Below, piece after piece: positions 11,770-24,799 of a stretch of 64,000 bases of DNA; positions within the stretch are counted from its first letter, which is position 1, and each line of letters begins with the position of its first letter. The notes under the pieces were generated by a model. The model worked only from the letters and a program-made list of their open reading frames with translations. It made no database searches and was not told the origin of the DNA. A program made the position numbers and the translations under genes. The stretch covers positions 7,316,001 through 7,380,000 of the forward strand of contig NC_065901.1 in the NCBI RefSeq assembly GCF_905147045.1, in the 5' to 3' direction. The stretch comes from Nymphalis io. Taxonomy: Eukaryota; Arthropoda; Insecta; Lepidoptera; Nymphalidae.

Positions 11770-14620
11770 AATCGCTATTAAATTTTTTTTTAAATGTATG
11801 TTTTAATATATTGTTATTATTTTATTTGATCACTTTTCATGGTGAGGTAGTTTGTATTTAAAATTTTATATGTGATAATATGAAAAAAATAAAATCAAAA
11901 AATTATAATATATCATAAAGTCAAGGGTCTCATTACCTTAATTGAAGCGAGGTAACGTGCTTAATTTACTGGCATATGCCCCAAACAAGCTCATTCGTGT
12001 ATACCTTCTATAGAATAATTTTATAATCACTACGTTGGGAAGCATAATCCACGTCAGGCGAAATGATTTTTTATGTTTACAAATAATCTGGAGCTACCAT
12101 TAGGGATTATGTTTCATTTCCCCTTTTTTTCTGTCGCATGTCACATATACTTCAAACAAATATTTATAAAATCAGTTACTGCGCTGTTGTTAAAACGAGA
12201 GGAGTATAGAAAAAAAGATATATATGTTACTCAATATTAATATTTAAATATTGAAACAAACGTGAAACGTATACCTTTCAGTTTTTCAAGGATACTTAGT
12301 TGTATCGATGGTCGTGGTTGTTACCGTTTTAAATATGATCATTAAAATTACATCAAATATTATTGAATCTTATGTATCGAAATGTAGTGATATTGGACAA
12401 AAATAATAATTGGACTGATGGTCCAAACTGAAAAAATAATAATAATTACATATAGAATTCAAAAAATTATTTCTAATAAAATCTAGCTCTTATATTATTT
12501 TATCTTACAGAATAGTTAATTCAAATTAGAAGTTACCCAAGTGAATAGTCGAACCGACCAAGTCCATGTTGAAATCAAATCATTATCCGCAGAGGTATAG
12601 AAAATTAAGCAATGTAACATAAATCCCCACAGTCGCTACTTTGACGTTAGTTCAACTAATTCCTTATTTGCATAACTGCTTAAATATCGTGTGAGATACT
12701 CGTAGATTCACTTTACACAAATTTCTGTTCAAGCTAAATTTCACATTCGCAAAATCAAATGCAAGAATCAGCGTAGTACGGTCGTCCGTATGTTCTCGTA
12801 ATATTTGAAGTATTCTATCAACAATTAATTTTAACGAAATTGCTTCTAATTTCCTTTGTAATATAAGCATTAGAAAATTAATTAACTTGTAGAGACTTCA
12901 AAGCCCTGCTAAAGGTCAATAGGCACTTAGGAGGATCCTTGTTTTACGGAAAAGGGTAACTTGAAGTCATTTCCGTGCCGTCTGTAGGATTTCATAGTTA
13001 AATTTTAGCACATAGTAATATGGACTTTAATTATACAGGTGAACGGAATATTCTCGTTTTATAGTTATGTAGATGTTTCGTTTTTATGAATGTATTGTGG
13101 TCGCGGAATTATTGTTAGTTACATGAAGAGCGTTTGACACTTGTGTCAAATATTTTTTTGAAAACGTAAAATAGAGAGGCAGAAACAAGTGTCAAAATGG
13201 CCATTGGAAGTTAAATGGAAATATTAACCATTCTTTGCATTATCAATCCGCTACAAACCTTAGGAACTAAGACGTTAGGTCACTATGATAGAACTTACAA
13301 AACATTATCAACTGATATCGGTTTGAATAAGAAACGAGGTTTTTGGTGTTAAGGATATTTATTTGGTTTTGTTTTCAAATTAAAATTTAAATGCTAAGCG
13401 TTCTTTCGTTAAGTCGGAGTCTAGGTCGATGACCGCAATTTAGTTTTACTTCTATACTAATTACTTTGTTGTTTTCATTGCATTTCCATTTTGTTTCATA
13501 TAAATTGTTATTGATACAAAAATATATATTTTTAAATATTTATCTAATTTTACTAAATGTTATTGTTTATTTATTATGAACGGCTTTTAAATAAAGTAAT
13601 ATTTGCCTATTCTATATACCTATTCCCCAATAATTAATGTTAAAACTACAGATTTTTTTTTAATTCGAATCCATTCAGAAGTTTTACTTAAAATACAAAA
13701 TATACAATCGACTGTTTTCGAAGTAATATACAACGTAAAAGTTAGAATGTAATAAAACTCCAACGAATAATGTCTGAAAGCTTATTGCGGTCAACATACG
13801 CACATCGCTACAGGACTGCAGTCAGCAGAGCTCAGATTTGCATAAACTCCATGGACTACGTTTTGGCGTCGGTTTAGCTTGTAACTCATTAGCATAACTG
13901 CTCAATTATTATGTGCGGAATAGTCACTTCAACGACAAATTCCAGTTTTACGCCACAGTGAGCATTCTATCGGTACTATGAAATTTTCGAATGTGGTTAC
14001 TATAAAATCACGTTAACAGTAACAGTCATCCCTGATTTATTCCTAAGTATTTTAAGCATTTCAAAGTTTCTATACAATGTAAATTTGTGTAGTTATTTTA
14101 GTTCTTTTTTTAACTTAATTTTGGATACATCCTATCAATATTTACCTACATAACTACTGTATCTTGGATTTGTACAGGCGTAATAATCTATTTAAGATGC
14201 TCCATGATATATTTAAAGCAATGTTATATTATACTTTGACATATATCCGATACAATCAGGATACATCTAATATATTTAATCATTTGTACATTGCTAATTC
14301 AGCTAATGCACACCGTAGGTTATTTCAGATGCGTTTGTATATTAAATTTTAATATCTTGTGATATCTCTAAAATGATTCAATTAAATTAGAATATTTAAA
14401 CATTTGGGAAGAAATTTCCCACATTCAAAGGACATATCGTTTCCAGCTGTCTTATTTATTTTTCTTTTTTTGTTCATATAAACGGGAGTGGAGGCCTGGT
14501 GTCTTAAAGAACATTTTATCTATTGTAAGTCTTCAAATTATTTCGTTGATATTTAAATGTTATATGTCAATTTGTTAACTTTTTGTTAAGAAATAAATGA
14601 AATATTATTATTATTATTTT
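11770..14620. other. Long AT-rich stretch without a recognised gene
   Basis: Frames such as 12870-12664 (minus) and 14164-14352 (plus) lack domains and splice context. Confidence 0.5.
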
Positions 14621-14624
14621 CCAG

Positions 14625-14951
14625 GCAACCTTTGATACGTGCGGGAACGGGCGGTGTGTCAATAAGCGAATCCTTCTGTAATTTTTGACATTCGCATCGA
14701 ATTCATATTTGGAAGCCATATATTTGTTGAAAGATCAGAAATACGACAATTTCCTTTGTAAATATATATATAAAATGAGAAATACTTCCATCATGTCCCC
14801 AAAGACACCGTGTGTACGAGATCTGAAATTAATTTATAAGCCAACGATCCCCAATGGATATACAGGAACAAAGAAACGTGACATGGGTCTTCTAATGTCC
14901 AACACAAAGGACTGCATACACATGCGAGAATTACTGAAGGCGGCTAATTAG
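14625..14951 (+). pseudogene. Coding-like segment after a splice acceptor, one internal stop; unidentified
   Basis: A good acceptor (TTATTTTCCAG) precedes GCAACC at 14625. One frame reads ATFDTCGNGRCVNKRILL, a TAA at 14679, and then stays open to 14951, ending IPNGYTGTKKRDMG...CIHMRELLKAAN. The first part hints at an EGF-like C-x-NGRCVN pattern, but it is far too short to assign. It could be a decayed terminal exon or a TE remnant. Base composition is slightly richer in GC than the flanks. Confidence 0.3.
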
Positions 14952-15379
14952 CAGGCTAATGGCATTTCCTCACATAACATAATATCTAAATGTTTCATTA
15001 TCCTTACTTCCTAAAGCACCTTAATTAAAAAGGTGAAAGACTTAAGCGTCATGCTTTCTGAGTCTATTTTTTGTATATGCTTATGTTCATTGTCGAAATA
15101 ATGATATGTTCATTACAAAAAATAAAATAAAACTCGTTTTAAATGACGAGTTGATTTAGCATAAGACTGTTCATTAGAATAAACAATTATTTCAGCTAAA
15201 ATGCTCAAAAAATCAGTATCGTCACCTAATATTGTTCTCATTGTATTTCTTTGTACACAGAAAAAAAAAATCTGTAAAATGTATGCTAATAATTATGATC
15301 CACTTGATAACTGGAATTGAGTCACGGCGTGGTAAATATGCAGACACAGTTGATTGACTTTTTAATACCTTTAATAAAA

Positions 15380-15720
15380 AAAAAATGATAACCTTATGGG
15401 TAAAACACCCTCACCTAATTGCAGTATATGTAATATCATAGAAGACACGTATCATGTAATAATGGAGTGTGCTCGAAACGAAGCTGATAGAATATATTTT
15501 TTACGTTTAATTAATTATTGCGGAGAGGTGGGGGCATGTAACAGTGTCCTCGCTGACCCTACATCAGAACCAGCGAAAGTTTTGTACAAGCTAGTGAATG
15601 ATCTTATTAAGAATATATGTAATTAAGCAATGTGTAAAGTTTAATGTTCTGTAAGCACTATGAGGGTGGCATTTTCTTAAAGAAAAAACCCTCTTTAAAA
15701 TAAATGAATAAAAAAAATGA
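15380..15720 (+). mobile_element. LINE 3' end with a cysteine-rich C-terminal tail
   Basis: The frame 15396-15626 reads CSICNIIEDTYHVIMEC then NEADRIYFLRLINYCGEVG and a stop. The C-x2-C...H...C motif after the RT is typical of LINEs that replicate in insects. The 3' UTR GCACTATGAGGGTGGCATTT and an A-rich (AATAAA)n tail follow. It is a short 5'-truncated copy. Confidence 0.75.
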
Positions 15721-15744
15721 TAATTTTTAGCAATGACAATATTG

Positions 15745-16036
15745 GTATATATACAAATATTATAGTGTACAGGTGCATTCTTTATTCCCTAACTTTTATA
15801 ATCCGATGGGACGGCAATCCAACACGACTGGAAAGAGTATAGGCGCAGGACCAATGCCTTTTACGTGGTTTCTGAGGTACAGGAGTATTCACACTTTCAA
15901 CTTCCAGACTCTGTGCTGCTACTGAGAATTTTTGACAGAAAAACTTAAAAAAAATTATTTGCCCGACCTGGGTTTTGAACCCAGAATCTCTGAATCTGCT
16001 ACCTTACAAGTAGCCACTAGACCAACGAGGCAGTCA
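15745..16036 (-). mobile_element. tRNA-derived SINE, family D, best head
   Basis: On the minus strand TGCCTCGTTGGTCTAGTGGC (16033-16014) followed by B box GGGTTCAAAACCCAGG. The body contains, in reverse, GGCGCAGGACCAATGCC and TTCACACTTTCAACTTCCAG. The head resembles a tRNA, but it is joined to the SINE body and occurs in other copies. Confidence 0.75.
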
Positions 16037-16272
16037 GGGACAAGAATATTATTACCTAAACTTGAGGGACCTTACCTAAACCATCTTAACCATTTGTGAC
16101 TTTTTAGGTGCATTTGACGCACGATGAAAAAAGTGTCTATTATCTTGTTTTATATATCTTTGGCTACTATAACTATATCAATATACTATACTAGCGATCC
16201 GTCTTTGTTTTGTGCGGGTGGATTTTACTAATAAAGAAAATTCTAATTTCTTCTAAGAACGATTTGCAAGAA

Positions 16273-16570
16273 TTTTTTTTTTTTTTATAGAATAGGAAGT
16301 TGGACGAGCATATGGGCCACCTGATGGTAAGTGGTCACCAAACGCCCTTAGACATTGGCATTGTAAGAAATGTCAACCATCGCTTATAGCCAATGCGCCA
16401 CCAACCTTGGGAACTAAGATTTTATGTCCCTTGTGCTTGTAATTACACTGGCTCACTCACCCTTCAAACCGGAACACAACAATATCAAGTATTGCTGTTT
16501 TGCGGTAGAATATCTGATGAGTGGGTGGTACCTACCCAGACGAGCTTGCACAAAGCCCTACCACCAGTAA
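16273..16570 (-). mobile_element. SINE-like repeat, family A, near full length
   Basis: A minus-strand copy with the poly-A tail seen as poly-T at 16273-16286. It contains all family blocks and closely resembles the copy at 45.7 kb; its reverse complement contains the same chance open frame. Confidence 0.85.
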
Positions 16571-17274
16571 ATTTTAATATTTAGTACGTATATATAATTG
16601 AAAAGTTTATTTCATTATTAGTTTATATACGTTATAAATAATAATTATCAATCATAATATTGTTTGAATTAAATTGGTTTAAATCGTAATTTTATTATAA
16701 AATATATATTAAAACTTGTTCGCTGCTTATGAAATATATATCGGTAGTTAATTTGGGTAATATATTTTTTTGATTGCTCCAAATTTAGAATCGTTGATAT
16801 ATTCTAAAGTATTTATTCGAATGCTATACGAAAACTGATTTCCGGACAAAACAGCGTCATAATTCAGCCATTTCGTATAAATTACAAAAACCTTTCTCGT
16901 TGTTTCTGATAGTGAAAACTGTGTCAAATCATTGCATGGCTTAGAAGAAGTAAGTAGAGATATAGACAAAATGACTTTGTTTTATACTATTTACAGAAAT
17001 ATATAGCAATTTGCAAAAACAATTACTTACATATTAAAATAAATTTCAACTTTATACATTTATAAACTTTTCACAAAAGCATATTAAAAATTTTAATGTG
17101 CATTCGACCCCGCGAACTTCCGTCAAGATTTTCTTATTTCTTTATTCACTGGACCGTGCGGTTCCTTCCTTAGTATTATTTAAATTAAAAATATTTTATC
17201 ATATTATTATTTGATTATACGTATTCTCGCTTTATTTCATCCGCATAAAATTGCTGCTTCAAAGCTTCGTGTCC

Positions 17275-17400
17275 TACAGCTTATGTTTAAATTCAAATTA
17301 AAAGCATACGTTGAATTTTACGAGCCCACAGCGCCCAAAAGCCATTTCGCTTATCCGCAATCACTGACCATTTAATTTCGGTCTCTTTGCCATGTTTTAG
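17275..17400 (+). repeat. Dispersed coding-like repeat, copy 2
   Basis: Reads FKLKAYVEFYEPTAP in frame, then diverges. It is homologous to 7190-7365 (minus strand) at roughly three quarters identity by eye. Confidence 0.6.
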
Positions 17401-18910
17401 TTTTTTGGAACTAATTTTAGGTTTTATGAACCCGTTTTTAAAGCAAAGTACTGAGGTGGACATAGTCATAAAAGAACGAGTTTAGTAGTTTAGAGTTAAC
17501 ATATTAAAAAATACTCCTGTTGATACAACTTAGGATTAGTAATAATTAGCGTTTATATTAATAAATCGATGACATTCGTTAAACAATGTCATTTACCGTA
17601 ATAAAACCTATTCTACCTGTTAATCGTTACACTGGAGAGAAACCATTATTTAACTAAACTAAGCAACGTTTATAACTAAGCCCGTTACAGTTTAATCAAA
17701 TTTAATAATATACAAAAACTAAACAATAATTAAGTGCTCTGACATAATATAATCAAAGAAGCACATCAGTATTAATCCAATAAAAAATTTAATTCAAACA
17801 TTGCGAAAAATGACAATATATTTGTTGTTAAATTCATGCAAGACCGCAACGAATTATTATGAGAATAAAAAGGATTATTTTATGAATAAAGAAATGCTAA
17901 TAATGGTTGATTTAATTTTGTTAAATAAATAATTATTAATAGTTTATAAGACATCATTCATTTCCGTTTTTTTGTTTATGTTCATTAAATCGTACAATAA
18001 ATTTGGTTTTACTGAAGAACTAATTGTTTATGCAGACGATTACCAAATACGTATACCGTTTAATAAATAAACGAAAATAATTTAATAATACATAATTTTT
18101 AATGAAAATTGTTTAAATAAATCAAATTTATTTATTCGTTCATAAAAATGCATTTTTTACAATTGTCTCTTGTTAAATATCTCCATTTTATGTAGTTATA
18201 ATAGGTCGGGAACTACACGTTTACAACTCTAAATTAAAGTAAAAAGAAAAACAATAGCCTGTCGATGACCACTGTTGGGTAAAGACTATCTTTTTAAGAG
18301 GAGTTCTGGAACTTATTCCATCACGCGTTGTATACTATCACCCGATGTAAGGTACGATAATTTCCTTTACCGCTGCATTATTACAAGCACATTTTCATAT
18401 ACTGTATAATAAAATTTGATAAAAGATAATATTTATTCTATGTATTACTTTTACAAATCTATATATTATATATCGATATTATAAATTTCTAAAATGCTAA
18501 AATATCTTAGACTTTATAAATATTGTTCGAAGTTTGTATCTATAGCAGAGTATAGTCGTCTAAAACTGAATAATTTCCTACTCTTGAAACAAAAAAAACA
18601 ACCAAGAAGGGTCGTTAACCTCGCGCATTATGAGAGCTCACTGCTACTATTGTCTGCTCCTGTAAATATTGGTATCGTCATAATGAATGCTGAAAAATTT
18701 TGTACAAAAGTATCAATAAGGTTTTGTATATTTAATTGTAAATCATACCTTGTTTACATAGAAATACACACACATATACCTGTTGTGTCCACCAAACAAA
18801 AAAATAATTTCAGTTTTAAAATCGTCTTTTTCTAACGTTATATTATATCATCGATTTAAGGAGCGTTGCACAAATTATATATTTTTTGGTTTTGTAAATA
18901 TATATATGAC

Positions 18911-19250
18911 TAGCTCTGCCCGCGGTTTCTACCACGTATAACTAAAATAATTCACTAAGAGCAGACTTATATATATTAGTTTATACATATATCAGTATAT
19001 ACAAAATTTTTTGTTTTTAGTGGGATATTAGGATTTATTGATTTTCGCCGCACTCGAACACTCGAATAAAACAGCAACATACAATTGGCCATGAGAAAAA
19101 CCGCATTCCCACGATAATCCTCTTTCCTCGATATATTTTTTTTAATTTTTCTAACCAGAATGACATTCCATGTTTTAAAATCATAGACTTCCATACAATC
19201 ATTTATCCTCTACTTACAATTAAGCGAGCCAAGCCGCGGACAATAGCTAG
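18911..19250 (-). mobile_element. Second Helitron remnant
   Basis: On the minus strand SHGQLYVAV then ECSSAAKINKS (about 19095-19035) match the same helicase end, followed by a CCGCGGGCAGAGCTAG terminus at about 18913. At the other side (19224-19250) GCCGCGGACAATAGCTAG gives a similar CTAG end on the + strand, so the remnant is bracketed by two like ends in inverted orientation. Confidence 0.65.
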
Positions 19251-19380
19251 TTAAATATATAGTATTTTATGTAACATATATAAGCATTCAGGAAAAATAT
19301 CGGATTTCTGGTCGACCCCGTTGCCCAGGGTGCACCACGTGGAGGTGACTGACATGCACCCCTTATCCGGCGTGTGTCCA

Positions 19381-19877
19381 GCCTGAACCCTATTTAATAT
19401 GATTGATCATATAGATCTGAGTTCAACTTACATTGTCTAAATTTCTGAAACTGTCCAATTTTTAAATTTGCTTGGTTCCTAAAAACTTTCAATCATTATC
19501 ATTTTACAGACTATCATTTATAGGTAGTTGAACAATTATTTTATAGATTTTTTTTCGAATAAATGTTTGATGTGTTTCTTTAAATTGACATAAATTTTTT
19601 ATTTATAAACAGATAAAAATAAAACAAACACTAAATTTTAAGTGAAATATGCCACAATATATTAGTGAAAACCGCACCCAAATCAGTTAAACCGTTTTTA
19701 AGCCTAAGATTAGCGCGCACACACGCACAGATAAACAGATAAACGGAGAAACAGACAAAAATTCTTACAATTTTTTTTTGGGCTCTATTGCATTGATAAA
19801 GGCCCCCGATAATAGTGTTACTGACATATCTTCCATGTACAGACAGCGATCACTTACATTAATATTATATGTATAGA
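19381..19877 (+). repeat. About 500-bp dispersed repeat, copy 2
   Basis: Shares the start TGAACCCTATTTAATATGAT, the centre ACTATCATTTATAGGTA and the end CCATGTACAGACAGCGATCA with copy 1 near 9 kb. Confidence 0.8.
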
Positions 19878-20032
19878 AGACTGGTTTCCGCCCGCGTATT
19901 CGCGCCGTAATGTACTTTTCTGTACCCATAAAACTTGTACGCAAAGGTTCACGATGATCATTTCAGTAATTATGGCGTAAACGCTTAACAAACTAACAAA
20001 TTCACATTTATAATATTAGTAAGTATTAATCA
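19878..20032 (+). repeat. Dispersed repeat ending in CATTTATAATATTAG, copy 1
   Basis: CCGCCCGCGTATTCGCGCCG at the start and ACATTTATAATATTAGTAAG at the end. The same layout occurs at 24225-24430. It directly adjoins the 500-bp repeat on its left. Confidence 0.6.
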
Positions 20033-20110
20033 GACTATGTAAAAGCTGGCAAGGGAGTGTAATGCGAACCTAATATTGCGTACTTTCTGTTCACTTCCTG
20101 ATTACAATAG

Positions 20111-20136
20111 AAACCCTAATGGGCACATTAGGGTTT
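20111..20136 (+). repeat. Small perfect hairpin with a CCCTAA core
   Basis: AAACCCTAATG and CATTAGGGTTT with a GGCA loop. The insect telomere repeat is TTAGG, and a single unit does not make a telomeric tract. Confidence 0.5.
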
Positions 20137-20139
20137 GTC

Positions 20140-22035
20140 AATAAGCAAAAAAAAGCAATGGCGATGCTCCTCATTTCTGGCCAAACAAAGTAAACGATAA
20201 CAACGAAGTCTGTTAGTATGTATATTTCTAAATACGCCCCAAAGTAAACCGTCAGTTTAAAAAATACAGAAATGACGGATGTTCTGAGCTATATAATTTG
20301 CAGCAGAAGTTTTAAGCCGTCCAAGAAAAATAAATAGGTAAGTATTAGTTATGTGGTAACAAATAATCACAGGAACAAAAACACATCTATAATACAGTAA
20401 ATGAAAAGTGTTTACAGATTATATATATCGGCTATATGTATGTATGGCATGAATGTATGTTTTTAAACAGTATAACAGTCTAGTATCACAAAGTATCTTT
20501 AAAGAGCTGTACAAATAGATGGTCTAATTGCTGAAAAGCAATTTCTACCAAACAATCTATGGGTAGAAGAGACGTATTGCTACACTGTAAATAAAGAGTC
20601 AGGTGGCCTAACTATCAATAGTTACGCTAATTCTCTATATATACATGTTCATGCTTATGTTTAATAAGCAATTCTATCAGCAGCACAACCATTATGTAAG
20701 ACGATTCTTTGTCATGATGCAGTAACTGCCGAATGAGTAAATCCTTTAAAAAAACATGAGACCAACCTAACTATTGTGAATATTTGATAAATCAAGTTAT
20801 AAAACAAACAATTGGAATCACTTTGTTTGTTAAATCAACATTTCCGAAATAAGCACGGTCTCAATCAACAAAAACACTTTTGTATATTTTCCGGATTTGT
20901 GACATAGGCATGAGAAAATAAATAAATCTATTTTCCTCCCATTGTGTCGAAATTCAAAGCAAAAGTAAAGTGACTTGGTAGGAGATATTTTCCAACAACA
21001 TTTTATTGTAATTTTTGTATAACATTTTTACCTTTAATATCTTATTATATAACAACGCTTTTCTGTACGTATGTATGTTGTTCTTAGATATTTTTGATGA
21101 TTTATTGGCATATTTATATATTTTCTCAATTGAATTTTTTTTTTTCATAAAGGTGTAATTTAAATATACACTTTATTTAAGTAAACAGTGCATTATTTTT
21201 TTGAATAAATCAGAGTAATAGTTTTCCTTTTTAAATAATAATGTATTGAAATAATGTTTATTCCATATTGTTATATCTTATTTGCTAATGAATCTTTATA
21301 TTTTTTAATGTTAATGAAGATGTAGTGTTTATTTGTAGTGTATTTATCTTATATAAATTAATAGGTGTAGTATATACATAAATTAATATTCGAAGCTCTA
21401 GTTGAGGTGTCATTTGTCATCGCTTAAAGGAAAGTCTGCGCAGCACATGCGCTTAGAAAAGTTAGATAACTAACCAACATTCATACCATATGTTACATTG
21501 AAGAGTGCCACAGACTAAGGTCTTATACCTCAACAAAAATAACTGTTTGGGCATATACCGAAATCAGTTTAAAATCAATTGCCCACTTTTTTCCCGTGGT
21601 ACATTTGATTGTACAACCTTTTTATGCATATTTATATACTGCCAGTACTTGATAGAAGTCTGTTGCTTGATAAAATGAAGGATGAATATACAAATAGTAT
21701 GAAGTACTTACTGCTTTTAAGGTTTTAATTAAATTTCATTAGAAACTTAATCACCGTCGTAATCTCGATTAAGTTAAGCATAACAAATACTCCGCTAAAA
21801 ACACTGAGTAAGTGACAGAAATACATTATTTGTCATTTCAAACTGTCTTTCTTTAAAGATTAGGGTTCTTCTACACAACAAAGTCAAGTAACTAAATAAC
21901 ATACACTAACAGCTTACATTTACAACATGTACACACACGCACATCTGCACACGTTTGCTTGCTTTTCTGTATGTGAATTACATTAGTTCTGTGTTACTAG
22001 CTTTCTATGTCAGTATCTAAAGGTTGGATAGTCTA
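20140..22035. other. AT-rich intergenic DNA
   Basis: No repeats or genes recognised; the minus frame 21148-20954 is a Lys/Asn-rich chance frame. Confidence 0.5.
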
Positions 22036-22039
22036 AGAC

Positions 22040-22405
22040 AATTATGATGGCATATTTTTTACCGATTTCGTCCACGATGGCGTATCGATATCGTAAAGGA
22101 GACTAGTTAACTGCGCAGGATATTTATTATAGAGCACAAGTATGTGCGCAAACATAGGTGACTTTCTATTCCACTGTCTCATTATTCGAGAGGACTACAA
22201 ATTTGATACGATCAGATAGTGGTCACGCGTATCACAAATGACTTTTCATGCTTTTCGAGACACGAGAGTGTAGAAACTTTTAATTTTCAGATTCCAGACA
22301 GTTATTGAAAAAGATTCGATTAAAAGAGCCAATATCTTTGCATTGGCCCAACCCAGGGTTTCAGGATCTGTGATGTTATACGTCAGCCATTAGGCCACCA
22401 AGATA
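22040..22405 (-). mobile_element. tRNA-derived SINE, family D
   Basis: On the minus strand a tRNA-like head (TGGTGGCCTAATGGCTGACG with a degenerate B box at about 22350-22360) leads into a body read in reverse as GTCCACGATGGCGTATCGAT and GGAGACTAGTTAACTGCGCA. Block order agrees with the copies at 15.8, 10.4 and 6.6 kb. Confidence 0.65.
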
Positions 22406-22788
22406 CATACAAATGCTGTCATATTAAGCATATTTAAATTGCTATTTTATGATGTGTTGAAGTAATTAAGCGTTTCAATTGTTTGTCCCTTGAGAAGTCA
22501 AATATGAAACTTTACTGACTGACTACGGAGCGGACGCGCAAATTATAACGATTCATCATGCCTCCACATCACTTACATCTGGGGCTCACATCTGATAAAG
22601 CAGAAATTAATATTCATATCATGGTCTTAAGTGCCCCATAATCTGACACACATTGTTTGAAGATTGTTAAGGATAAACGTTTTAGTTACTTGGATGAAAA
22701 CCTCCAAAAGTTTTGCTTAGAGTATATTATTATAACTGTTATTAGCTAATAATTTAATGACGATTCGATGCGCTTTGTGTAATATTAC

Positions 22789-23067
22789 TTGGTGGTAGGG
22801 ATTTGTGCAAGCCTGGGTAGGTACTACCCACTGATCAGATTTCCTACCGCTAAACAGCAATACTTAGTATTGCTGCATTCCGGTTTGAAGGATGAGTTAG
22901 CCAGTGTAACTACAGACACGGGACATAACATTTAGTTCCCAAGGTTGGTGGTGCATTAGCGATGTAAGGAATGGTTATTACTTTTTTCATAGCCAATGTG
23001 TGGCGTGGCGACCACTTACCATCAGGTGGCCCATTTGTCCGTACGTCTGCTTATAACATAAAAAAAT
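22789..23067 (+). mobile_element. SINE-like repeat, family A
   Basis: From GGTGGTAGGGATTTGTGC to CATCAGGTGGCCCATTTG and an A-rich end; moderately diverged, with GTCCGTACGTCTG in place of GCTCGTCCGCC. Confidence 0.8.
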
Positions 23068-23479
23068 ATATACATCTTCAAAGGAAAGATTTATGTGAGA
23101 ACAATTTTTAATTTGGTTTATCTATTGTAGATTTAAACTTTAGCAGCTGTTTTCAAATTAGACAAGAACTATGGATGGAAAGAATATGTCCTATACTTGC
23201 TTTAAAAAAAGAATATATATAATGGATATAAATATAACTACAATAATCCATATATGCATATAATATACCTTGTTTGAATCCGTAAAACATAAATGTAACA
23301 TTTCAGTTTGCTTAGCCAATTTTGAAATTGTCTGTCTTATTTATAAACAAACAAGTTTTGATTACTTTACCACGTGATCGATAGATCGGACGTGACGAGA
23401 AAGTTTTGGGTGTTACTCAAAGACATTTGCTAAGTTGTGGGTATGAAGGTGAGACATGATGTATTAGGCCCATTGTGTT

Positions 23480-23720
23480 AACACTCCACTTTATGGACGA
23501 ACTAGCAACCAACTCTGGCCTCGCTCGGTTAAGCTTTACGAAGTAGTAGTGACTCGGTTTTGTTGTTTTTTGCACTAGAATTTTTTTTCCAACTGTCGGA
23601 AAACTGCCATTATTTTGTTTATTTTTTTTCGTATTGTCATTAATATTTGCCAGACAAACAGTTTATCTGTAAATTATTTTTTGTTCTCAAATGTGGTATA
23701 ATTCAGTCGTTAAAAATAAT
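23480..23720 (+). promoter_or_regulatory. Possible promoter with insect initiator
   Basis: CTGGCCTCGCTCGGTTAAGC (near 23516) and, downstream, TATAATTCAGTCG (near 23697) containing TCAGTC, an arthropod initiator consensus. A leader-like AT-rich sequence without ATG follows. No coding exon could be attached. Confidence 0.2.
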
Positions 23721-24224
23721 TACATACAAACATAATCGTGTGAAATAAGTGTTATATATTGTGTTAAATATTTGTTAAGTGAAACACGGTTTATATATTC
23801 TCGTTAATTATTCTTAAATAAGTTTTAAAAGTGGTTGGATTTTTTGCAAAACTATTCAGGCATTCATTTTATTCGATTTCCAATTGAAAAAGAAGGAATC
23901 ATATGTTTTTTTAAGCAAAACTGAAACACAGTACACATGTAGTTACGAGAGAATATCAATTAAAAAAATAAAGATCCATTATAGTTGAATGTGAATTTGT
24001 AATATATTTTCTTTATAGCGAATAAGATATTTATCGATGATTTTAGGTAATGTTGGATAAATTCTAAAATCGTCACATCATCGTAAACAGTTATCTGTAG
24101 CGAATAGGTTCTTTCGCATTTCTTTTTTGGAAAGCTCATCGATGTCCAAATTACTGTCTATTGTTATTGCGTAAGCTGTCCTTTGGGTAACTTCTACTTT
24201 TGACAAAACGTCTTTATATAATTA

Positions 24225-24430
24225 TATAGTAATAGATACCGCTCGCGGCTTCACCCGCGTACGAGTGGGGGCAGGCATTAGGTATGCTGTGTTCTTTTCT
24301 GTATCCTTGACAAGGTGTATGCAAAATTTCATGATAATGGATTGAGTAGTTAAGACGTGAAAGCGTAACAAACAGATGAGGTATAGTTATTCAAACAAAC
24401 TCAATTTCGCATTTATAATATTAGTATGAG
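24225..24430 (+). repeat. Dispersed repeat ending in CATTTATAATATTAG, copy 2
   Basis: GCTCGCGGCTTCACCCGCGT, CAAAATTTCATGATAATGGA, GTGAAAGCGTAACAAACAG and GCATTTATAATATTAGTATG, a frequent lepidopteran repeat by recall. Confidence 0.65.
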
Positions 24431-24439
24431 TAATATTAT

Positions 24440-24560
24440 GGTCGGTAAAACAAACAAATCGGGATGGATGCGGACTGCCCAAGATCGGGATGGTTGGCGT
24501 TCTATGGGGGAGGCTTTCGTCCAGCAGTGGACGGCAAAAGCCTGAAAAAAAAAAAAAAAC
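24440..24560 (+). mobile_element. RTE-like LINE 3' terminal fragment
   Basis: ATCGGGATGGTTGGCGTTCT, GGGGGAGGCTTTCGTCCAGC and AGTGGACGGCAAAAGCCTGA followed by A15: a 3' end I recall from many lepidopteran RTE-type LINEs. Chance frames cross it on both strands. Confidence 0.7.
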
Positions 24561-24799
24561 AAACAAAATCTTTTTATTGTGACATTTCTTTACTACAAAG
24601 GGTAAATAATATTTTTTTGGGTAATAATATATTATACGCTTTAATAACGGAAACCCAAAATAGTTTTTATACATTTTCAATAGTAAGGTATAAAAATCTG
24701 TCAAAAAACGTCAGAGCTTTAGGGCGGAGCGACTTTATGATACGCGGCTCCATGTAATGGGCTTCCGCTAGACTCAGTTTTAATCCTTCATTTAGCAGA

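Noticed and set aside
15955..16036. Possible tRNA gene on the minus strand
   Set aside because: The tRNA-like head is followed by a SINE body shared with other copies, and the acceptor stem is not complete. It is a SINE.
20111..20136. Telomere-like CCCTAA repeat
   Set aside because: Only one unit in a hairpin; insect telomeric repeats are TTAGG arrays, which are absent.
24387..24757. Overlapping frames of about 100 codons on both strands
   Set aside because: They run through an RTE-like 3' tail and its poly-A; no domain or splice context.
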